DNA of 6,167 nt. Source: an uncultured Gammaproteobacteria bacterium (GTDB lineage Bacteria; Pseudomonadota; Gammaproteobacteria; UBA9214). The position numbers were made by a program, and so were the translations under genes. The first letter of the stretch is position 1; every line of letters begins with the position of its first letter. Positions 1 to 3,681 of this stretch are shown here, in pieces. The notes under the pieces are model-generated. The model was not told the origin of the DNA. It ran no database searches and saw only the letters and a program-made list of their open reading frames with translations. The stretch lies in contig CAJQPV010000038.1 of the NCBI GenBank assembly GCA_905480305.1, positions 1-6,167 on the forward strand, read 5' to 3'.

Positions 1-554
1 ACAGCCTTGAGCGCTTCTGCCTGGCTGTCATATTCGGCCAGTTCACTGGGATCATCGAAGTATTCCATCATGACAGTGTAGTGGTATTTACCCAGATCCT
101 CTGCAGTCAGGTTCTTCTCCGAGCCAAAATCCTTCTCTGCACCAAGAGTGCCTTCAAGAGCGGCACGGGTACTGGCCAGATCACCAGACATACGGTAGGC
201 AGCAGCCATATAAATCGGGTTGGTGTAGACAACCTCTGTTTGATCGCCATTGCGAGTAATAGAGACCCGCTGGGCAGCACCGTAGGCACCGAAATCAGAC
301 TTGGAAGCAGCCTGCTTTAAGGCGTCATTGGTGACAATGATAATGTGAGCGTCTTTGTATGGTGAATATTCACCAACAACTTCAAAACCGCCTGCAGTCA
401 GCTTTGACTTGACTTCGCCAGCAACAGACGTGACGTCACCACCTGAAGTACTGGCAAGGACAAATGGCATGAGAATTTCACCAGCAAAAGTAGCAGTCGC
501 TGATAAAGCGAATACAAATGCTGCGAATAGTGTTTTTGTTAGCAAACGAATCAT
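1..554 (-). CDS. Exported protein of unknown function, possibly DUF302-like (3' end beyond window)
   Basis: I do not recognise this gene with certainty. It reads leftward from an ATG at 554-552, and 184 complete codons are visible before the window edge without a stop. Residues 1-24 form a signal peptide: MIRLLTK, then a hydrophobic stretch (LFAAFVFALSA), with likely cleavage between residues 21 and 24. The mature part begins GEILMPFVLAS. A helix-like stretch leads into GGFEVVGEYSPY (55-66) and a beta-like HIIIVTN (70-76). YGAAQRVSIT (91-100) and TNPIYMAAAYRM (111-122) follow, then KYHYTVMMEYFDDPSELAEY near the cut end. The order, with a 'GFEVV' strand and a later 'NPxYxAxAYR' segment, recalls the DUF302 fold (GF..., CNPxLAYRAL), but that is inference. 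No cysteine is visible, so disulfide or thiol chemistry is unlikely. It is divergent from the nudJ operon, with a strong Shine-Dalgarno. The gene is confident; the function is not. Confidence 0.85.
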   Translation of the reverse strand, partial: MIRLLTKTLFAAFVFALSATATFAGEILMPFVLASTSGGDVTSVAGEVKSKLTAGGFEVVGEYSPYKDAHIIIVTNDALKQAASKSDFGAYGAAQRVSITRNGDQTEVVYTNPIYMAAAYRMSGDLASTRAALEGTLGAEKDFGSEKNLTAEDLGKYHYTVMMEYFDDPSELAEYDSQAEALKA

Positions 555-562
555 TATAGTGT

Positions 563-568
563 TCCTCC
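563..568 (-). promoter_or_regulatory. Shine-Dalgarno of the leftward exported-protein gene
   Basis: Read on the minus strand this is GGAGGA, followed by 8 bases and then the ATG at 554-552. This near-perfect anti-16S match fixes the start of the leftward gene, and the signal peptide begins directly at that Met. Confidence 0.85.
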
Positions 569-666
569 AGAACGCATGAAATTTCGTAGTTTTATGTCGC
601 CAGGAAGATGCAAAGAGACAATGCCTGAGCTAGGCTATGTAACCCCGTGCGCCCGACGAACTGCGG

Positions 667-672
667 ATTATA
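667..672 (-). promoter_or_regulatory. Candidate -10 box for the leftward gene
   Basis: The minus strand reads CCCATATAATCC here, a perfect TATAAT. No TTGACA-like hexamer lies 15-19 bases upstream; the nearest resemblance, TTGTCG at 697-702, would need a 24-base spacer. If used, it would give a leader of roughly 105 bases before the leftward start codon. A weaker alternative nearer the gene is TTGTCT (616-621) with CATAAA (591-596) at a 19-base spacing. Which is used cannot be told from sequence. Confidence 0.3.
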
Positions 673-732
673 TGGGAATCCTGAGGCTTGTGCGAGCGAC
701 AATTGCTTAGCATGGACCGCTCCTCGGGAGAA

Positions 733-770
733 CCTGCGGAAGGCTGCGCCTGCGGCAAGACGGACTGCCG
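733..770 (+). repeat. Short repeat and hairpin upstream of nudJ
   Basis: CCTGCGG occurs at 733-739 and again at 749-755, 16 bases apart. The second copy runs into a small inverted repeat, CGGCA (753-757) and TGCCG (766-770), with an 8-base loop. Immediately before, CTCC (720-723) and GGAG (727-730) can form a 4-bp hairpin. The patch lies just upstream of the nudJ -10 candidate and overlaps where a -35 would be, so it could be a regulator site. The units are short and chance is possible. Confidence 0.3.
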
Positions 771-792
771 ACAGACACTTCAAGCTACTGAA

Positions 793-798
793 TATAAT
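793..798 (+). promoter_or_regulatory. Candidate -10 box of the nudJ operon (possibly leaderless)
   Basis: A perfect TATAAT ends only 7 bases before the nudJ ATG at 806. Transcription normally begins about 6-8 bases after the -10 box, so the mRNA could start at or next to the start codon, giving a leaderless message. This agrees with the lack of a Shine-Dalgarno before 806. The -35 region is poor: GACAGA at 770-775 with a 17-base spacer, or CCGACA at 768-773 with 19. Confidence 0.4.
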
Positions 799-805
799 CA
801 GAATT

Positions 806-1252
806 ATGATATGGAAGCCACGCATGACTGTTGCAGCCCTGATCGAGAATGAGGGGCGTTTCCTGATGGTCCAGGAACGTATCTCCGGCAAGTCAGTTTA
901 CAATCAGCCGGCCGGACACCTTGAAGACAATGAAACACTGGTTGACGCAGTAATCCGCGAAACCCGTGAGGAAACGGCATGGCACTTTGAACCACAATCG
1001 GTAACCGGCATCTACCACTGGCGCCATCCTGAAAAAGACAGCACATTCATCCGGGTCAGTTTCGCCGGCAAAGGACTGTTTCATGATCCTGCCTGCGAAC
1101 TGGACAGTTGTATCGAACGTACGCTATGGATGACACCTGACGAGCTCAGGCTACAACCGGACAGGCTACGCAGCCCAATGGTATTGCGCTCGATCGATGA
1201 CTACCTGGCCGGGTCGTGCTACCCGCTTTCACTGCTAACCAGTCTTGATTAA
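806..1252 (+). CDS. nudJ: Nudix hydrolase NudJ (phosphatase NudJ family)
   Basis: This 148-residue Nudix enzyme hydrolyses the pyrophosphate of nucleoside di- and triphosphates. In E. coli, NudJ also converts the thiamine precursor HMP-PP to HMP-P. It is cytosolic and needs a divalent metal. The N-terminus MIWKPRMTVAALIE matches the family opening 'KPHVTVA', and NQPAGHLE (33-40) is typical of NudJ. The Nudix box runs from G37 (GHLEDNE) to R51-E52 and E55-E56, the metal-binding glutamates. Its usual 'xGU' end reads T57-A58-W59, so the box glycine is Ala. The C-terminal LRSPMV and YPL segments also match E. coli NudJ. The ATG at 806 is chosen because it keeps the first conserved strand. An ATG at 824 has a better Shine-Dalgarno (GGAAG, 813-817) but would remove that strand. 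It is the first gene of a four-gene operon and its stop overlaps the next start by 8 bases. Confidence 0.9.
   Translation: MIWKPRMTVAALIENEGRFLMVQERISGKSVYNQPAGHLEDNETLVDAVIRETREETAWHFEPQSVTGIYHWRHPEKDSTFIRVSFAGKGLFHDPACELDSCIERTLWMTPDELRLQPDRLRSPMVLRSIDDYLAGSCYPLSLLTSLD
1245..1252 (+). other. 8-base start/stop overlap, nudJ to exported-protein gene
   Basis: TTGATTAA contains the TTG start of the downstream gene and the TAA stop of nudJ. No Shine-Dalgarno is evident, which suggests that ribosomes finishing nudJ reinitiate here. An in-frame TAA at 1236-1238 blocks any earlier start for the downstream gene. Confidence 0.65.
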
Positions 1253-1853
1253 CAGCTATGGCATCTGTTTGCTGGCATTATTGCCAGCGTCAGTGGCAAT
1301 CGCGGATGTTTTTGTGCGTGATGACATTATCACTGAGCCGAGCTACGGCAGATTTTCTGTGTGCCATGATCACAGCTGTCAGACGGTTGTTACCTTGTCG
1401 TTAAGTCTTTCGGAGTGGGATCAAATAACCTCTCCGTTGCAGCCTGCTTCGATTGCTGCCAGCGGTGAGCGTGCTGCCATAGCGACCGCAGTGAGCATCA
1501 TGGAGACTGTAGTTGGCAGACTTACCGGTACAGATGCTGACAAGGGTGGAAACATAAAGGGCTTTGGGCAAGCAGGACAAATGGATTGCATTGATGAAGC
1601 TACCAACACCTCGACCTACATGAATATGCTGGCAGGAGACGGTCTATTACAGCACCATTCAGTCGCAGACCGCTCTACCCGTTTTGGTATTTTTGCGGGC
1701 ATGCCACACACCACAGCTGTTATTCGTGAAAACGTTTCCGGAAAGTTGTTTGCGGTAGACTCATGGTTCTTTGACAACGGGAAAGCGCCAGCCATTATTG
1801 AAATGCAGGAATGGAAAGCAGGCTGGGACCCTGTCGGTGCGACCAGTGAGTAA
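1245..1853 (+). CDS. Exported protein with a Cys/His/Asp pattern, possible transglutaminase/papain-like fold
   Basis: I cannot name this 202-residue protein. Residues 1-20 (MINSYGICLLALLPASVAIA) look like a signal peptide ending in AIA before D21, although the n-region lacks a positive charge. The mature part has C40 and C45 four residues apart (SVCHDHSCQ), a helical ERAAIATAVSIMETVVG (75-91), then the most conserved-looking block: GQMDCIDEATNTSTYM (111-126), MPHTTAVI (153-160) and FAVDSWFFDNG (169-179). Cys115, His155 and Asp172 occur in the order of the transglutaminase/papain-like triad, so an exported thiol hydrolase or an inactive relative is plausible; this is inference from motif order. 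TTG at 1245 is the only start that keeps the whole signal peptide, because a stop lies in frame at 1236. It overlaps nudJ and mnmA by 8 bases each and so is firmly within the operon. My recollection is that similar proteins occur in other gammaproteobacteria. Confidence 0.75.
   Translation: MINSYGICLLALLPASVAIADVFVRDDIITEPSYGRFSVCHDHSCQTVVTLSLSLSEWDQITSPLQPASIAASGERAAIATAVSIMETVVGRLTGTDADKGGNIKGFGQAGQMDCIDEATNTSTYMNMLAGDGLLQHHSVADRSTRFGIFAGMPHTTAVIRENVSGKLFAVDSWFFDNGKAPAIIEMQEWKAGWDPVGATSE
1846..1853 (+). other. 8-base start/stop overlap, exported-protein gene to mnmA
   Basis: GTGAGTAA contains the GTG start of mnmA and the TAA stop of the gene before it. It has the same form as the overlap at 1245-1252 (KTGAKTAA). 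A second GTG at 1837 is also in frame and would add three residues, but 1846 places the strand IIVGLSGG at the usual distance from the N-terminus. Confidence 0.65.
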
Positions 1854-2931
1854 CATCATCGTTGGTCTTTCGGGCGGCGTGGATTCAGCAGTGGCCGCAC
1901 TGCTGTTAAAACAACAGGGGCATACAGTCTCGGCTGTCTTTATGAAGAACTGGGATGAGGACGATGAGCAGGACTACTGCCCTGTAGAAGAGGATCTTGC
2001 CGATGCCCGCGCTATTGCTGAAAAGCTTGAAATTGAATTACATACGATCAGCTTCTCGGCACAGTACTGGAATCGGGTTTTTGCGCATTTTCTGAAGGAG
2101 ATTGAGGCGGGCCGTACTCCAAGCCCCGACATAATATGTAACCGCGAAATCAAGTTCAGCGCTTTTCTGGATTATGCCATTGGGCTGGGCGCTGATTTTA
2201 TAGCCACCGGTCACTATGCGCGTATTGAGCAAACACCATCGCTACGATTATTGAAAGGGCTGGATAACCGCAAGGATCAGACTTATTTTCTGCATACACT
2301 CAGTCGTGAACAGTTAGCTAAAAGTCTTTTTCCACTCGGTGAGTATGCCAAAACCGAGGTGCGAAAAATTGCCGAGTCTGAAGGTTTCGGTAATTATGCG
2401 AAGAAGGACAGCACCGGCATTTGTTTCATCGGCGAACGACGTTTCAGTGAGTTTCTGTCTCGCTATGTAAAAAAGAATCCGGGGGAGATACGGACACTGG
2501 ACAACCGCTTGCTTGGGCAACACGACGGCCTGATGTTCTACACCATTGGCCAACGTCAGGGGCTGGGTATCGGTGGACGCAGCGACAGTTCCGGTAAACC
2601 CTGGTATGTCGTTGATAAGGATATGGAAAATAATGTGCTGAGGGTGGCGCAGGGCGTAAATCACCCGGCATTGTTCAGTTCCGCTTTGCATGCCAGTGAA
2701 CTGTACTGGATATCCGGCGAAGAGATAGCTTCACCCTGCAGGTGCACAGCACGTATTCGTCACCAGCAGCCGGTACAGGCCTGTAGCATGACGGTACAGC
2801 CGGGCCGGTTATGTACGGTCAGATTCGACGTTCCTCAACGCGCGGTAACACCGGGGCAATCGATCGTCTTTTACCATGAGGATGAATGCCTGGGTGGCGC
2901 CATAATCGAGGAAGCAATTGCAGACAGATGA
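1846..2931 (+). CDS. mnmA: tRNA-specific 2-thiouridylase MnmA
   Basis: MnmA makes the 2-thio group of (c)mnm5s2U34 in the tRNAs for Lys, Glu and Gln: it adenylates U34 with ATP and then transfers sulfur received from the IscS-Tus relay. It is cytosolic. The 361-residue product is close to the E. coli length (about 368). The PP-loop SGGVDS is at 9-14. FMKNWDEDD (32-40) is the family signature. The two catalytic cysteines are present: C98 in DIICNREIKF, equivalent to E. coli Cys102, and C193 in KKDSTGICFIGERRF, equivalent to Cys199. ATGHYAR (120-126), DQTYFL (144-149), QRQGLGIGG (236-244) and PWYVVDKD (252-259) follow in the usual order, with the C-terminal beta domain ending in TPGQSIVFY and CLGGAIIE. 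All key residues are intact. The start is GTG and overlaps the upstream stop. Its TGA overlaps the hflD ATG as ATGA, the same neighbour as in E. coli. Confidence 0.97.
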   Translation: MSNIIVGLSGGVDSAVAALLLKQQGHTVSAVFMKNWDEDDEQDYCPVEEDLADARAIAEKLEIELHTISFSAQYWNRVFAHFLKEIEAGRTPSPDIICNREIKFSAFLDYAIGLGADFIATGHYARIEQTPSLRLLKGLDNRKDQTYFLHTLSREQLAKSLFPLGEYAKTEVRKIAESEGFGNYAKKDSTGICFIGERRFSEFLSRYVKKNPGEIRTLDNRLLGQHDGLMFYTIGQRQGLGIGGRSDSSGKPWYVVDKDMENNVLRVAQGVNHPALFSSALHASELYWISGEEIASPCRCTARIRHQQPVQACSMTVQPGRLCTVRFDVPQRAVTPGQSIVFYHEDECLGGAIIEEAIADR

Positions 2932-3575
2932 CAACATCCGACAACACAGTAATACGCAACCGCTGCATCGCGCTGGCTGGCATCTTCCAGGCAGCAAGGC
3001 TGGTACAGCAAACGAGCCGCGCAGAAAAACGCGATGCCGCAGCAACGACTGCCAGTATTCAGAGTCTCTTTGTAACAGATCCGCAATCGGTTTCTGATGT
3101 TTACGGGACCACGGCTGATCTGCAAGTCGGCCTGCAGATACTGCAACAGCAGTTATCCAGCAATACCGCCGGGCGAGACCTGGAATTAACCGGTTATGTC
3201 ATTACCCTGATGCACCTGCAGCGCAAGCTAAGTCGCCGCGACGACCTGGTGAAAGCAATCAGCGAGCGCATAGACGCCCTGAAACAGGATTCTGCCTCAG
3301 CCGCTTCTGACGACGTTGAGCTCATCGCCGGACTGGCTGCCCTGTACAAGGAAACTGTCAGCACGCTGACGCCACGCATCATGGTGAAGGGCGATGAAAA
3401 TGTTCTCGGCAATAGCAGTAGCAAGAACATGATACGTACCCTGCTGCTGGCAGGAATACGGGCGACCGTATTATGGTCCCAATGTGGCGGTAGCCGCATA
3501 AAGCTGATATTTCAGCGAAAAGCCATGATTGAGGAGTGTTCCCGCATGCTTCGAGCGGGAACCCAAACTGTCTAG
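2928..3575 (+). CDS. hflD: High frequency lysogenization protein HflD homolog
   Basis: HflD is a small helical protein of the cytoplasm and the inner face of the membrane. In E. coli it binds the lambda CII activator and lowers its activity, thereby affecting lysogeny; its role for the cell is unsettled. The 215-residue product is nearly the E. coli length (213). Family blocks are in order: ALAGIFQAARLVQQ (15-28), the DLQVGLQIL region (64-72), LTGYVITLMHLQRKLS (87-102), TLTPRIMVKG (146-155) and LLAGIRATVLWSQCGG (173-188). There is no signal peptide or membrane helix. The ATG at 2928 is chosen because it lies in the ATGA overlap with the mnmA stop and gives the expected N-terminus (MTTSDN, then the ALAGI block); an in-frame ATG at 2886 would only lengthen it into mnmA. 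The last codons contain an 8-bp inverted repeat. It is the last gene of the nudJ operon. Confidence 0.95.
   Translation: MTTSDNTVIRNRCIALAGIFQAARLVQQTSRAEKRDAAATTASIQSLFVTDPQSVSDVYGTTADLQVGLQILQQQLSSNTAGRDLELTGYVITLMHLQRKLSRRDDLVKAISERIDALKQDSASAASDDVELIAGLAALYKETVSTLTPRIMVKGDENVLGNSSSKNMIRTLLLAGIRATVLWSQCGGSRIKLIFQRKAMIEECSRMLRAGTQTV
3538..3562 (+). other. Hairpin in the last codons of hflD
   Basis: GTTCCCGC (3538-3545) and GCGGGAAC (3555-3562) are perfect complements, giving an 8-bp stem with a 9-base loop. It lies inside the hflD coding region, ending 13 bases before the end of the TAG. No run of T follows (CCAAACTGTCTAG), so it is not a standard intrinsic terminator. It could still mark or protect the 3' end of the operon mRNA. 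Confidence 0.45.
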
Positions 3576-3602
3576 TCACCCTACCGAAACTCTGATTACG
3601 TG

Positions 3603-3608
3603 TATAAT
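3603..3608 (+). promoter_or_regulatory. Candidate -10 box of acnA
   Basis: A perfect TATAAT lies in the short gap between hflD and acnA and would give a leader of about 65-70 bases. The -35 position is weak (CCTACC at 3580-3585 with a 17-base spacer), so activation by a regulator is possible. I found no clear operator. Confidence 0.45.
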
Positions 3609-3671
3609 CAAGCGCTTTTACCGGGCGGATGCACAGTAAATATCGCAATTCCGTGGACAGCTTCGAATAGC

Positions 3672-3677
3672 AGGAGA
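3672..3677 (+). promoter_or_regulatory. Shine-Dalgarno of acnA
   Basis: AGGAGA stands 4 bases before the ATG at 3682. It is a strong ribosome binding site and fixes the acnA start, which gives the expected N-terminus. Confidence 0.85.
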
Positions 3678-3681
3678 ATTC

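Larger units (their letters stand above)
555..805. other. Divergent intergenic region between the exported-protein gene and nudJ
   Basis: This 251-base spacer separates two genes that read away from each other, so it must hold both promoters. It contains a TATAAT on each strand (667-672 minus, 793-798 plus), the Shine-Dalgarno of the leftward gene, and a GC-rich patch at about 719-770 with small hairpins and a repeated CCTGCGG. Open frames run through it on both strands, including an extension of the nudJ frame back to a GTG at 647, but none resembles a known protein. I see no tRNA cloverleaf and no riboswitch that I recognise. Confidence 0.6.

Noticed and set aside
647..805. N-terminal extension of NudJ from a GTG at 647 (53 extra residues)
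   Set aside because: The extension is rich in Arg, Ala and Cys and unlike any NudJ N-terminus. E. coli NudJ begins directly at the 'KPHVTV' strand, which here follows the ATG at 806.
555..805. tRNA, known riboswitch (for example TPP, because NudJ acts on a thiamine precursor) or small RNA gene in the intergenic region
   Set aside because: I found neither a cloverleaf nor the conserved THI-box segments; the hairpins are small and isolated.
592..891. Minus-strand open frame of 99 codons across the intergenic region and the start of nudJ
   Set aside because: It overlaps a clear coding gene on the other strand, has no ribosome binding site that I can see, and its translation shows no family features.
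1771..1845. Longer mnmA start at ATG 1771
   Set aside because: It would add 25 residues not found in MnmA and overlap the upstream gene by more than 80 bases. The GTG at 1846 gives the normal N-terminus.
3538..3575. Intrinsic terminator at the end of hflD
   Set aside because: The stem is good but is followed by CCAAACTGTC rather than a T-run, so I list it only as a hairpin.
3665..3681. GAAT...ATTC pairing around the acnA Shine-Dalgarno as a translational switch
   Set aside because: The stem is only 4 bp and AT-rich, so it would hardly be stable. No iron-responsive element or other known leader motif is visible.
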